Shown here piece by piece: positions 10,401 to 18,464 of a DNA stretch of 26,210 nucleotides. The notes under the pieces were generated by a model. That model had not been told where the DNA came from and did no database searches. It saw only the letters and a program-made list of their open reading frames with translations. The position numbers and the translations under genes were made by a program. The stretch comes from a virus: IMG/VR virus record IMGVR_UViG_3300010389_000110, positions 1 to 26,210 of that record. The stretch is one strand, 5' to 3'. Numbering within the stretch: position 1 is the stretch's first letter; each line of letters begins with the position of its first letter.

Positions 10401-13400
10401 TACTGCAATATTCCGTCTTTCCAAGGAATAAAAAATTATAATATTCTCGATTTAAGACCTAGAGTTTCTCCATATATCGTATCTGAAGGTGTAAGGTCAC
10501 CATTTGAATCATTATCAAATAATTTTGTCAATGTAGACAACCAAAATACTCCCATTTTGGCATCTGATGAAGATATTATTTTAGATTTTTCATATTATCT
10601 TCCTAGAATTGATAAGATTGTTCTTTCGAAAGAAGGACAATTTGAATTGATGATTGGTGATCCAGCAGAAAATCCTCAAGCACCATTAAATCTTTCAGAA
10701 TCTTTAGACATTGCTACTATCACTCTTCCTGCGTATTTCTGTACTAATGATGAGGTTGGAGTTAGCTTATCTCAGCATAAGAGATATAGAATGTCTGATA
10801 TTAAAAAACTTGAAGATAGAATTAAAAATCTTGAGTATTATACAACTCTTTCTTTATTGGAAAAAGAAACTGCTAACTTTACTATCAAAGATGCAAATGG
10901 ACTTGATAGATTTAAGTCTGGATTTTTCGTTGACAACTTTACAACACTAATTTCACAAAAATCTTCTGCAATTGCCAAAAATGCTATAGATGTTGAAAAT
11001 TCTCAGTTAAGACCCTCAGTATACACAACTTCAATTGATTTAATTCTTGGACATACTAATTCTAGAGGTAATATAAACTTCAATGATGAGGATTTTGATT
11101 ATAAGTCAAATCAATCTATTATTGGTGATAATGTTAAAAAATCTGTTGGTCCTGTTGGAAAAGGAATACTAACTCTCGATTACTCAGAAACTGAGGAAAT
11201 TATTCAACCATATGCAACCAGAGTTGAGAATGTAACTCCATACCTGGTTACTTTTTACGGTGGAATTGCATGTTTAAATCCAGGATCTGATATTTGGTTA
11301 GATCCTGTCGTTCTAGATCCTATCAATCTAGGCGTCAGTGAAGGAGAAACTCAAGTTGTCGATGTTCAATTAGATGATGTACCCGATCCAAATTCGGGAT
11401 GGTGTCCAGTTATATTCGGTGCTTGGGAAACTTCTTGGACAAATGTATCAGCACCAAGAGAAGTTTCTAGAGGTCCAAAGTATGAGAAGGATGGAAAGTG
11501 GTATCAGGATGTTGTTTACGCAAAAGATAAGGAAGGTTATAAGTCTAGAGTAGGTCAAACAAATAGAATTACATTTTCAGATACTCCTGTATCTTATGGT
11601 ACAAATCTGGTTAGTATTGATATTGCCACTTACTGCAGGTCAAGAAATATTGAAATTATATCTAAAAAGTTAAAACCATATACTCAGATGTATGCGTTTT
11701 TTGATGGACAAAGTGTTGATGCATTTATGGTTCCAAAACTATTGGAAATTGAAATGTTATCTGGAGTGTTCCAAATTGGAGAAACTGTTAGAACATTAAA
11801 ATTAGTAGATGGTGAAGGTAAAGCAAATATTCGATTCCGTCTTTGTCAACCAAATCATAGAGAAGGTAGATATGATTCTCCAACAGCAACTTATTTCTTC
11901 AATCCATACGATAGAACTCAAAATATTCCAACAAGTTACTCAGAAGCATCTGAATTTTTAAATATTGATACTTTCCTCTTATCCGAAGAAGCAATTGGAG
12001 AATCTTTTGGATATGTTTCATCTGGAATGGTTCTAATCGGAAGTTCAAGTGGTGCTACTGCTAGAGTTAAGCCTGTAAGATTGATTACTGACAATGTTGG
12101 AACATTGATTGCTTCTCTTTATATTCCCGACCCATCTATTCCAAGCAACCCTAGATTTAATACTGGAGAAAAAGTCTTTAGATTATCAAGTCTACAGAGT
12201 AACTCAACTGTTCCTGGATTACTAAACAGTTTAGCAGAATCCACTTTCTTTGCTAAGGGAACTGTTAAAACAACTCAGGAAGCTTATGGTTATATAAGAA
12301 ATAGATTGAAAGAAGTAGGGACTCTATCGGAATCTTTACCAATATCGACAACGGATTTTTCACAACCTATTACCGTTGAAGTTCCTGGTCCACCACCAAA
12401 ACCAGAACCAACCCCATATCCAACACCAGAACCAGAACCTTCTCCTGAACCAAAACCTTCTCCTGGACCAAAACCCACTCCTGGTCCAAAACCAACTCCT
12501 TCCCCATCTCCTGGTCCAAGACCTTCTCCTGGTCCTTCACCATCTCCTGGTCCAAGACCTTCTCCTGGTCCAAAACCAGCATCCAAAAAAATTGAACAAT
12601 TTAAGTTATATACAACTCCAGGAACTTATACATTTACTGTTCCAAAAGGTGTAACTTCTATTGAGGCTTCTGGAGTTGGTGCTGGCGGTGGAGGCGGATA
12701 TGGAAAAGGTTCAAGATCAGGTGGAGGTGGCGGCGGCGGCGGAGTAGCTTCCAAATCAATTTCAGTAAATCCGGGTGAAGTTTTAACAATTGTTGTTGGT
12801 GCTGGAGGAAAAGGAGCTTCTTCAGATAATAAAGCAACCGATGGAGAACCAAGTTATGTACTGGGTAAGAATATACTTGCTAGAGGTGGTGTAGGTGGTT
12901 CGAGCACATCTAAAGGTAGAGGTGGAGATAATAGCGGTGGAGGTGGAAAAGGTGAAGATGGAAGATATGATAGAGATGATGATGATAAAAAAGGTGGATA
13001 CGGTGGAGGTGCTGGTTTAATCGGCGGCGGAAACTGCGGACACCCAAATTCAGAAGACTGTGGTGGAGGACTTCAAAGAGGCGGGGCAGGTGGAAATGGT
13101 ATAAAATTTGCTGGTTCTGGTGGAACTGATGGTGAAGTACCAGATTGTGGAAACACAACTGGCGGAAGAGGCGGCACCTATGGTGGTGGCGGTGGTGGTG
13201 GAATTGGTAATGGTTCTGGAGCAGATGGATCTCCCGGAGCATTCCTATTAAAGTGGAAAGAGTCAAAAGATTCAGCATCTACAGATCTAATTCCCCCTAT
13301 TGGATTGGATCCATTAGCACAATCCTTTACTATTAATTCTCCCGATGGAAGATTTGTGACTGCTATTGATCTTTTCTTCCAATCTAAAGATGATTCTCTC

Positions 13401-15812
13401 CCCATTATTGTAGAACTAAGACCAATGTCACTTGGTCTACCTACTGGAGAAATTTATCCATTCTCCCAAGTAATTGTTTATCCAGAAGATATTGAAATTT
13501 CTGAAGATGCTTCTGCTGCCACAAGAATTCAATTTGATGCTCCAGTTTATCTACAAGGAGATGCAGAGCACGCGGTTGTAATTAAATCAGATTCCACAAA
13601 CTATTATGCTTGGATCTCTAGACTCGGGGAAGTTGATATTACCACAGCATCTCTACCAGAATCTGGAAGAACTATTATCGCAAGTCAACCAGATATTAGT
13701 ACAGTTGGATCTTTATTTAAATCACAAAATGCTTCTACTTGGACTCCAAGTCAATTTGAGGATCTTAAGTTCACTTTATATTCAGCAGTATTTGTGCCTA
13801 ATGGAAGCGTAAGTTTCTTTAATCCAGATTTAACAAAGAAAAACAAACAGTTTTCATCACTGCCTAATAATCCTTTAGAAATTTTCTCAAGAAAAATAAA
13901 GGTTGATATTTCAGAAACTCTCAATGATTCTGGATTTACACTTGGTAATACAGTTGTTCAAACTGTTACTGGTGCGACAGGAAATTATGTTGGTGCTACT
14001 GGTGCGGTATCAAGTATATCAATTACCAATAGTGGAATTGGATATACCCCATCAAATGGAACATCGTTCACTTACTTTGGAGTACCTTTAGAAAATTCTT
14101 CTTCTGAAGGCAGATTGGCAACTGCGGACATCACAATTGGAAGGGAAATTCTACCTAATGGAGATTTTAATGATGGAGTCGCAATCGCAGCAACTATATC
14201 AACAAGAGGAACTGGGTATCAAAAGGGAGATGTTTTATCTGTTGCTCAATTGGGAGACCAAACTCTTGGTAGAAACTTATTATTGACTGTTGATGATGTT
14301 ACAGATTTCAATCAAATCATTATTGATAATGTACAAGGAAACTTCTTAACTGGAATTGGATATACTTTAATGTATACCAATTCATCAGAAATTAATGTGA
14401 ATATTAATGATGGAGTAACAGTGCCAATTTATATCGACAATATCACAGAAATAACTGATGGATTACACATTAAAGTTAATCATCAGAATCACGGAATGCA
14501 CTCTGAGGTTAATTTTGTTGAATTGTCTAACGTAAAACCAGATACTAATCCCACAACCCTAATTGGAAATATTTCTTTTGATGCAGCATTGTCCTCAATA
14601 GAATTATCATCAACTTCGGGATTTACAACTTTTGAAAATGCGCCTGTAAGTGTATCAAATCCTGGTTATATTTTAATCGATAGAGAAATACTTAGCTATA
14701 CTGGCGTTTCTGGAAACCAATTGACGGGAATTACTCGGGGGAATGTGATTGGTAGTAGTGATGGTTGTATTATACCAAGAGCTTTACCACACTTTGAAGG
14801 TGAGGAAGTTTATAAGTATGAATTGAATGGAGTTTCTCTAAGAAGAATCAATACAACTCATACACTCCAGGATGCCTCCGTTTTAGAACCAATCGGTCTT
14901 GACTACTACATTCTTTATATTGATACTGTAAGACCAGATCCTTCACTGAAACCTTTATATTTCTCAGAAACTAAGTCTACAGGAGGATCTACTGTCCAAG
15001 CATCCAGTAATATTCAATTTGAAATTATTAAGCCAAATGTTGAAACTTTCATTCCACCAAAAACAAGTATATCAGCAGATTTAAGAACAGTTTCTGGAAC
15101 TAGTGTTAGTGGAGTTGAACCTTCATTTGTAGATCAAGGTTATCAAAGAGTTGATTTGAATGTTGATAATTATATGAACACTAGTAGACTAATCTGCTCT
15201 AAGATAAATGAAACCACTTATCTTACAGATCAACCTGCAAATAAATCTTTAGAACTCAGAACTTTCTTAACAACTGAAAATGATAGATTGACTCCTGTAA
15301 TTGATTTGGATAGAGTTGGAGCAATTCTAATTTCAAATAGAGTTAATAGACCTATTGAAAACTATATAAATGATTCAAGAGTTTCAACTTTACAAAAAGA
15401 TCCAGTTTCGTTCTATTATGCCACAAAACCAATTTCTCTTGAAGTTCCAGCAACTTCTCTGAGAACTTATATTGCCGCATATATTAATAGAAATGCTGAC
15501 ATTAGAGCATTCTATGCTTTAATGAAGGATCCAACAGAGACTCCAATTTATTATCCATTCCCAGGATATTCAAATAAAATTACTTCTGGTGAAATTATTG
15601 ATATCAATAACAGTGATGGAACTTCGGATAAATTTGTTCCGAATAATGAATTATTTGGAAATGGTAATACTGAAAATTACTTCAAAGATTATGAATTCAG
15701 CATTGACAATTTGGCAGAATTCAGATATTTTAGCATCAAGATATCAGTTTCTTCGAATATTCAAGTTTATCCACCGAAACTAAGAGACCTAAGAGTAATC
15801 GCTTTAGCATGA
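7443..15812 (+). CDS. DUF4815-type giant virion structural protein with Pro-rich linker and Gly-rich insert
   Basis: 2789 residues. The N-terminus (TPYFDDFDDKKNFYKVLFKP, then the SRELTTLQSILQNQIEKFG region and GGNVVYN) is the signature I associate with DUF4815 proteins of cyanomyoviruses, found in virions and probably part of the baseplate or its fibres. Residues 1-600 are this domain. SGA-type modules lie near residues 485-540, 860-910 and 1525-1580. Residues 1648-1712 form a proline-rich linker of PSPGPKPTPG-like units. Residues 1721-1940 form a glycine-rich domain that begins with a YTFTVPKGVTSIEASGVG strand and runs into long glycine tracts. The conserved structural part resumes at DPLAQSF (about 1956) and continues through LFKSQNASTWTPSQFEDLKF (2091-2110). 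GxGY repeats (about 2188 and 2252), an RG-type module (2380-2453) and a conserved end, PPKLRDLRVIALA, follow. It occupies the place of T4 gp9-gp12 and wac, none of which is recognisable here. The stop overlaps the next start (ATGA). The exact role is inferred. Confidence 0.85.
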   Translation: MPQETNLNVTPYFDDFDDKKNFYKVLFKPGYPIQSRELTTLQSILQNQIEKFGSHIFKEGSPVLGGNVVYNNYFEGIQVEPNYLGISVDSYLNNFIGKYLIGQDSQVKARVELILPANESPTGNTIIYVSYRDSNSSQNTREFNSGEVLLSQDDVPIVSGGFTTIQSGQGVSRVTSENSSIVGSSVTIADGVYFIRGYFVNINSETLILDPVANNVNYSIGLKISEDIVTSDDDESLVDNSQGFTNFAAPGADRLSITASLTKYSFSESQDEGYIELFKVVDGSPDRVQRDAEYNLLANEFARRTYDESGDYYVAPFKVDVRESLDNLKGNKGIFKEGQTTYGNNVADESLGIYKVSPGKAYIRGFEVEIPNPTFIDFPKPRLTKTLKNQSIVYTTGSTFTLNRVNGNPSLGISTDYTVTLRSERLGVDDNIAPGKEIGLARVYDFALESGSYNSLFPNSNEWDITLFDVQPYIEFELNNPVTLQVPTFIKGSSSGASAYLRESITNSGIVTAYNVEGKFLRGERLSFDGIQNNRIVKSFTQYDVNDFKSIYGEPVGSGATFSADLIQTVKAFAGFVSISPVVGGISTVTSSDFTFSGKSKIDDIVAYSTPGNVVPTYAKVSSISERQLEIEEVTPVSGVCVSTLPASELSVSDFRILKSGLQSSTDNTLFTVFPKDKISSLNLENSELIVRRQTVINISGNSSQVIVLPNDERFLPYDEERYSVFYPDGSTDPLREDKLSFTLGSQNLRINGLSASTGTAVLTYTVKKLNVSAKIKNRNRVNSIVVDKSKYNYSGIGQTTVNDGLEFGNYPYGTRVQDEDICLRYPDVTKLLGVFETSGIIGTPELQSITLDLNTLTTSNLILGEEIVGQESKCVAILVERVNTNTVSYISLNSAEFISGEGVQFKDSNVVSTISSLNRGNCKDITRDFVFDNGQKNTFYDYAKITRKDRSREPLKKLKIVFESTSINSADDGSFFSVDSYSQFDYCNIPSFQGIKNYNILDLRPRVSPYIVSEGVRSPFESLSNNFVNVDNQNTPILASDEDIILDFSYYLPRIDKIVLSKEGQFELMIGDPAENPQAPLNLSESLDIATITLPAYFCTNDEVGVSLSQHKRYRMSDIKKLEDRIKNLEYYTTLSLLEKETANFTIKDANGLDRFKSGFFVDNFTTLISQKSSAIAKNAIDVENSQLRPSVYTTSIDLILGHTNSRGNINFNDEDFDYKSNQSIIGDNVKKSVGPVGKGILTLDYSETEEIIQPYATRVENVTPYLVTFYGGIACLNPGSDIWLDPVVLDPINLGVSEGETQVVDVQLDDVPDPNSGWCPVIFGAWETSWTNVSAPREVSRGPKYEKDGKWYQDVVYAKDKEGYKSRVGQTNRITFSDTPVSYGTNLVSIDIATYCRSRNIEIISKKLKPYTQMYAFFDGQSVDAFMVPKLLEIEMLSGVFQIGETVRTLKLVDGEGKANIRFRLCQPNHREGRYDSPTATYFFNPYDRTQNIPTSYSEASEFLNIDTFLLSEEAIGESFGYVSSGMVLIGSSSGATARVKPVRLITDNVGTLIASLYIPDPSIPSNPRFNTGEKVFRLSSLQSNSTVPGLLNSLAESTFFAKGTVKTTQEAYGYIRNRLKEVGTLSESLPISTTDFSQPITVEVPGPPPKPEPTPYPTPEPEPSPEPKPSPGPKPTPGPKPTPSPSPGPRPSPGPSPSPGPRPSPGPKPASKKIEQFKLYTTPGTYTFTVPKGVTSIEASGVGAGGGGGYGKGSRSGGGGGGGGVASKSISVNPGEVLTIVVGAGGKGASSDNKATDGEPSYVLGKNILARGGVGGSSTSKGRGGDNSGGGGKGEDGRYDRDDDDKKGGYGGGAGLIGGGNCGHPNSEDCGGGLQRGGAGGNGIKFAGSGGTDGEVPDCGNTTGGRGGTYGGGGGGGIGNGSGADGSPGAFLLKWKESKDSASTDLIPPIGLDPLAQSFTINSPDGRFVTAIDLFFQSKDDSLPIIVELRPMSLGLPTGEIYPFSQVIVYPEDIEISEDASAATRIQFDAPVYLQGDAEHAVVIKSDSTNYYAWISRLGEVDITTASLPESGRTIIASQPDISTVGSLFKSQNASTWTPSQFEDLKFTLYSAVFVPNGSVSFFNPDLTKKNKQFSSLPNNPLEIFSRKIKVDISETLNDSGFTLGNTVVQTVTGATGNYVGATGAVSSISITNSGIGYTPSNGTSFTYFGVPLENSSSEGRLATADITIGREILPNGDFNDGVAIAATISTRGTGYQKGDVLSVAQLGDQTLGRNLLLTVDDVTDFNQIIIDNVQGNFLTGIGYTLMYTNSSEINVNINDGVTVPIYIDNITEITDGLHIKVNHQNHGMHSEVNFVELSNVKPDTNPTTLIGNISFDAALSSIELSSTSGFTTFENAPVSVSNPGYILIDREILSYTGVSGNQLTGITRGNVIGSSDGCIIPRALPHFEGEEVYKYELNGVSLRRINTTHTLQDASVLEPIGLDYYILYIDTVRPDPSLKPLYFSETKSTGGSTVQASSNIQFEIIKPNVETFIPPKTSISADLRTVSGTSVSGVEPSFVDQGYQRVDLNVDNYMNTSRLICSKINETTYLTDQPANKSLELRTFLTTENDRLTPVIDLDRVGAILISNRVNRPIENYINDSRVSTLQKDPVSFYYATKPISLEVPATSLRTYIAAYINRNADIRAFYALMKDPTETPIYYPFPGYSNKITSGEIIDINNSDGTSDKFVPNNELFGNGNTENYFKDYEFSIDNLAEFRYFSIKISVSSNIQVYPPKLRDLRVIALA
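12384..12579 (+). repeat. Proline-rich repeat linker inside the DUF4815-type protein
   Basis: About 65 codons made of tandem P-x-P units (PEPEPSPEPKP, then PSPGPKPTPGPKP, then PSPGPRPSPGP). At DNA level a TCTCCTGGTCCA-like unit is repeated several times. Such segments form extended, stiff or polyproline-II linkers, and here one separates the upstream structural part from the glycine-rich domain. Slippage between units could change its length. Confidence 0.85.
12603..13262 (+). other. Glycine-rich domain encoded within the DUF4815-type gene
   Basis: Begins with a short beta-rich lead (TTPGTYTFTVPKGVTSIEAS) that often introduces glycine-rich domains in phage tail and bacterial surface proteins. 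It then carries glycine tracts of up to nine residues broken by charged patches, including DRDDDDKKGG, and two CG or NCGH cysteine spots. The tracts use GGC and GGT codons (for example 12729-12742) and are locally GC-rich against the AT-rich surroundings. This suggests a module acquired or expanded separately from the rest of the gene. Polyglycine folds of this kind occur in the receptor-binding adhesin of T-even phages, but equivalence is only a guess. Confidence 0.75.
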
Positions 15813-16030
15813 TGGAATATAGTAAAGTAAAGGGGCACGAAAATTTAGTTCGTGATGAAAACACAAAATCAATCATCAATACAAATATTAATGAATACGA
15901 AAATTACATTAAATTGAGAAATATTAAACAAACTGAAGTGGAAAGAATTCAAAGTATTGAAAGTGACTTGATGAGATTAAAAAATGACATTAGTGAAATT
16001 AAATCTTTACTGGTGAATGCTTTAAAATGA
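15809..16030 (+). CDS. Small coiled-coil protein, unknown function
   Basis: 73 residues, beginning with ATGATG. The first ATG overlaps the stop of the DUF4815-type gene in an ATGA arrangement, so translation is probably coupled. The C-terminal half (about 38-72) shows a heptad-like spacing of hydrophobics (V, I, I, L, L, I, I, L) typical of a short coiled coil. It is hydrophilic with no signal or membrane segment. I think small genes at this position between the baseplate block and gp13 occur in other cyanomyoviruses, but I cannot name a function. Possibly a minor virion part or an assembly factor. Confidence 0.75.
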   Translation: MMEYSKVKGHENLVRDENTKSIINTNINEYENYIKLRNIKQTEVERIQSIESDLMRLKNDISEIKSLLVNALK

Positions 16031-16203
16031 TTAATCCCGAAGACATTATCTTAGAAGATATTTCAAAAATGTTTTCTTTTGAAAAGATATCAAGAGACAT
16101 AGATAGTATAGAAAGTATTGAAGATGCTAAAACTATGTGTAAGGCATTCGCTAAATTATACTTATGTCAACAAGAAGCAGTATCTAATCTGGCTAGAATC
16201 TAA
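16027..16203 (+). CDS. Very small conserved-type protein, unknown function
   Basis: 58 residues starting MINPEDIILEDISKMFSFEK and ending LYLCQQEAVSNLARI. The start overlaps the stop of the 73-residue gene (ATGA), and its TAA stop shares one base with the gp13 ATG (TAATG). That tight chain argues for a real, translationally coupled gene despite its size. The sequence is predicted largely helical, with acidic N-terminal residues and one cysteine in each of the motifs TMCKAF and LYLCQQ. The function is not recognised. Confidence 0.7.
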   Translation: MINPEDIILEDISKMFSFEKISRDIDSIESIEDAKTMCKAFAKLYLCQQEAVSNLARI

Positions 16204-17036
16204 TGGCAAAACCATCTACAAGGCAAGAATTAGTTGATTATTGCCTAAGAAAACTTGGGTATCCAGTTCTGGAAATAAACATTGCTGATGAGCAAATTGA
16301 TGACCTTGTAGATGATGCTCTTCAGTTCTTTTATGAAAGGCATTTTGATGGTGTAATACAGAATTATTTGAAATATCAAATAACTCAAGATGATATTGAT
16401 AGAGCAAAGGGTCAAGTTGGGGTTACAACTTCAACTGTAAACAATACAATAAATGGTATTCAGACTCAATATGATTTTAAAGAAAATAGTAATTATTTAC
16501 CAATACCCCCAAACGTAATTGGGGTTAATAAGATTTTTAAATTTGAGGGTGCTAATTCAATTTCAAGTGGAATGTTCAGTGTCAAATATCAACTGTTCTT
16601 AAATGATTTTTATTATTGGGGCAATCTAGAGCTTCTTACATACTCAATGATAAAAACGAAACTTGAAGACATTGAATTTTTACTGAATACGGATAAGCAA
16701 ATAAGATTTAATAAGAGACAAGATAGATTATATTTAGATGTTGATTGGAATACTCTTAGAGAGGGTCAATGGTTAGTTATTGATTGTTATCAAATAATGG
16801 ACCCAAATAATTATAGTGAGGTTTGGAATGATTCATTCTTAAAACCATATTTAACAGCACTTATGAAGAGGCAGTGGGGATACAATATTTCCAATAAATT
16901 TAGAGGTCTTAAACTTCCTGGTGGTGTTGAATTGGATGGAAGAACTCTTGTTGAAGATGCTCAAAGGGAAATTGATTCTCTAATGGATAAAATGTCATCA
17001 ACATACGAACTTCCACCTTTAGATATGATAGGATAA
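16203..17036 (+). CDS. 13: Neck protein gp13 (head completion)
   Basis: 277 residues, close to T4 gp13 (309). Together with gp14 it forms the neck that closes the packaged head and accepts the tail. Conserved features are the N-terminal helix (RQELVDYCLRKLGYPVLEIN, then IADEQIDDLVDDALQFFYERHFDG), an aromatic central part (FYYWGNLELL), and a C-terminal block with WNDSFLKPYLTALMKRQWG, KLPGGVELDGRTLVEDAQRE and PPLDMIG. T4 gp13 has matching LPGGV and PPLDF motifs. It follows the 58-residue gene with a one-base overlap and precedes gp14 by 4 bases, so neck genes are co-translated. There are no inserted beta modules, unlike gp14. Confidence 0.93.
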   Translation: MAKPSTRQELVDYCLRKLGYPVLEINIADEQIDDLVDDALQFFYERHFDGVIQNYLKYQITQDDIDRAKGQVGVTTSTVNNTINGIQTQYDFKENSNYLPIPPNVIGVNKIFKFEGANSISSGMFSVKYQLFLNDFYYWGNLELLTYSMIKTKLEDIEFLLNTDKQIRFNKRQDRLYLDVDWNTLREGQWLVIDCYQIMDPNNYSEVWNDSFLKPYLTALMKRQWGYNISNKFRGLKLPGGVELDGRTLVEDAQREIDSLMDKMSSTYELPPLDMIG

Positions 17037-17040
17037 AAAT

Positions 17041-18450
17041 ATGCTCAATCCATTTTTACTTAACGGTTCAAAAAGCGAGCAAGGTCTGATGCAAGACCTG
17101 ATAAATGAGTCATTAAGAATGTATGGGATTGATGTATATTATTTGCCAAGACAATTTATAACCGAGAAAACAGTAATTAAAGAAGTAGTAGAGTCTGAGT
17201 TTAATTCTGCATTTGCAATTGAGGCATATGTTGAATCTTATGATGGTTATTCTGGACAGGGGACAATACTTTCAAAATTTGGAATACAAGAACTTGATGA
17301 TTTAACTTTGACAATATCAAAAGAAAGATATGAAAATTATATTCAAAATCTGATTAAAAATATGCCAGATTCAAAATTGACTTCTAGACCTAAAGAAGGC
17401 GATTTAATCTACTTCCCTCTTGGAGAAAGGATATTTGAAATTAAATATGTTGAACACGAAAAACCATTCTATCAACTTCAAAAAAATTATGTGTATCAAT
17501 TAACTTGCGAACTCTTCAGATATGAAGATGAAATTATTGATACTGATATTGATGAAATTGACGAACTTCTTCAGGATTATGGATACATTCAAACACTTTC
17601 AGTTGTTGGTGCTGGAGTAACTGCTGAAGCATACACATCTATAGTTGATGGTGGTGTAAATTCAATAACGGTAGTTAATAGAGGAAGAGGATATACTAGT
17701 ACTCCTGAGGTTAGATTCTCACTTCCACCATCTGGAGGAGTTAGAGCAACTGCAGTTGCTGAAATGATTGATGGTATAATTGACCTTTGCGAATCTGACC
17801 CAAATCTCAAGAGAGTCCAAAGAGTTTTGATTACAAATCCAGGTGCTGGATATACAGTTCCCCCCGAAATAAAATTTATTGGTGGTGGTGGATATGATGC
17901 TAAAGCAGTTGCTACTATTGCTGATGGAATAGTAGGAGTTATAACTGTAACAAATCCTGGTTCTGGATATATAAATCAACCAAGTATTACCTTCACTGGA
18001 ATATCTTTAGTATCTGCTGCTGCAACTGCTGTATTGAACAATGGTTCAATAAGTGCGATTCAGATTATAAATGCGGGTGCTGGATATACTTCAGTTGATA
18101 TTGAAATTAGTTCTCCTGATGTTGTTTCCGGTGGTGGAAGTTTTGAATTCAACGAAGTTATTGTTGGAAGTATATCTGGAACTACTGCTAGGGTTAAGTA
18201 TTGGAATATTACTTCAAAACAATTAGAAGTATCTAATCTTGATGGTAGATTTAGAGTTGGAGAAAATATTACTGGACAAGAATCTGGAGCATCATATGTT
18301 CTAACTGATATAAGCGAAGATAATCTTCAGGACAATCAGTCTCTAAATAATTCAAATACTGGCGATAAATTTGCAAATAATCTTGAAATTGAAACTGAAG
18401 CAGATTTGATTTTAGATTTTAGCGAAAAAAATCCATTTGGAACTCCATAA
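17041..18450 (+). CDS. 14: Neck protein gp14 with large internal beta-repeat insertion
   Basis: 469 residues against 256 in T4. Residues 1-175 align by eye with T4 gp14: LNPF start, IDVYYLPRQFI (30-40), an EAYVESYDGYSG region (61-72), then KFGIQELDDLTLTI, and the hallmark PKEGDLIYFPL (117-127) and PFYQLQKN (142-149). The C-terminal tail SEKNPFGTP parallels the end of the T4 protein. Between about 183 and 430 lies material with no T4 counterpart. It comprises four GxGY repeats (NRGRGYTSTP 213-222, NPGAGYTVPP 266-275, NPGSGYINQP 305-314, NAGAGYTSVD 344-353) and one SGA-type module (372-421). The insertion probably forms a beta-rich decoration protruding from the neck. A weak AGGA-type ribosome site overlaps the end of gp13. 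Confidence 0.92.
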   Translation: MLNPFLLNGSKSEQGLMQDLINESLRMYGIDVYYLPRQFITEKTVIKEVVESEFNSAFAIEAYVESYDGYSGQGTILSKFGIQELDDLTLTISKERYENYIQNLIKNMPDSKLTSRPKEGDLIYFPLGERIFEIKYVEHEKPFYQLQKNYVYQLTCELFRYEDEIIDTDIDEIDELLQDYGYIQTLSVVGAGVTAEAYTSIVDGGVNSITVVNRGRGYTSTPEVRFSLPPSGGVRATAVAEMIDGIIDLCESDPNLKRVQRVLITNPGAGYTVPPEIKFIGGGGYDAKAVATIADGIVGVITVTNPGSGYINQPSITFTGISLVSAAATAVLNNGSISAIQIINAGAGYTSVDIEISSPDVVSGGGSFEFNEVIVGSISGTTARVKYWNITSKQLEVSNLDGRFRVGENITGQESGASYVLTDISEDNLQDNQSLNNSNTGDKFANNLEIETEADLILDFSEKNPFGTP

Positions 18451-18464
18451 TTTAAGAGGTTAAG

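Noticed and set aside
12290-12586. - strand frame of Gly-Pro-Gly-Glu repeats and overlapping frames over the proline-rich linker
   Set aside because: Repetitive DNA keeps several frames open here. The + frame is continuous with conserved sequence on both sides.
12976-12990. DDDDK protease-site-like sequence in the glycine-rich domain
   Set aside because: Enteropeptidase is an animal enzyme; a charged break between glycine tracts is enough to explain it.
12910-13278. - strand His/Leu-rich frame of 122 residues opposite the glycine-rich domain
   Set aside because: GGT/GGN codons read backwards give His/Pro/Leu codons; no ribosome site or homology, and it is antisense to a conserved gene.
16216-16407. 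- strand 63-residue frame within gp13
   Set aside because: Antisense to a strongly conserved T4-like gene, with no promoter or ribosome site.
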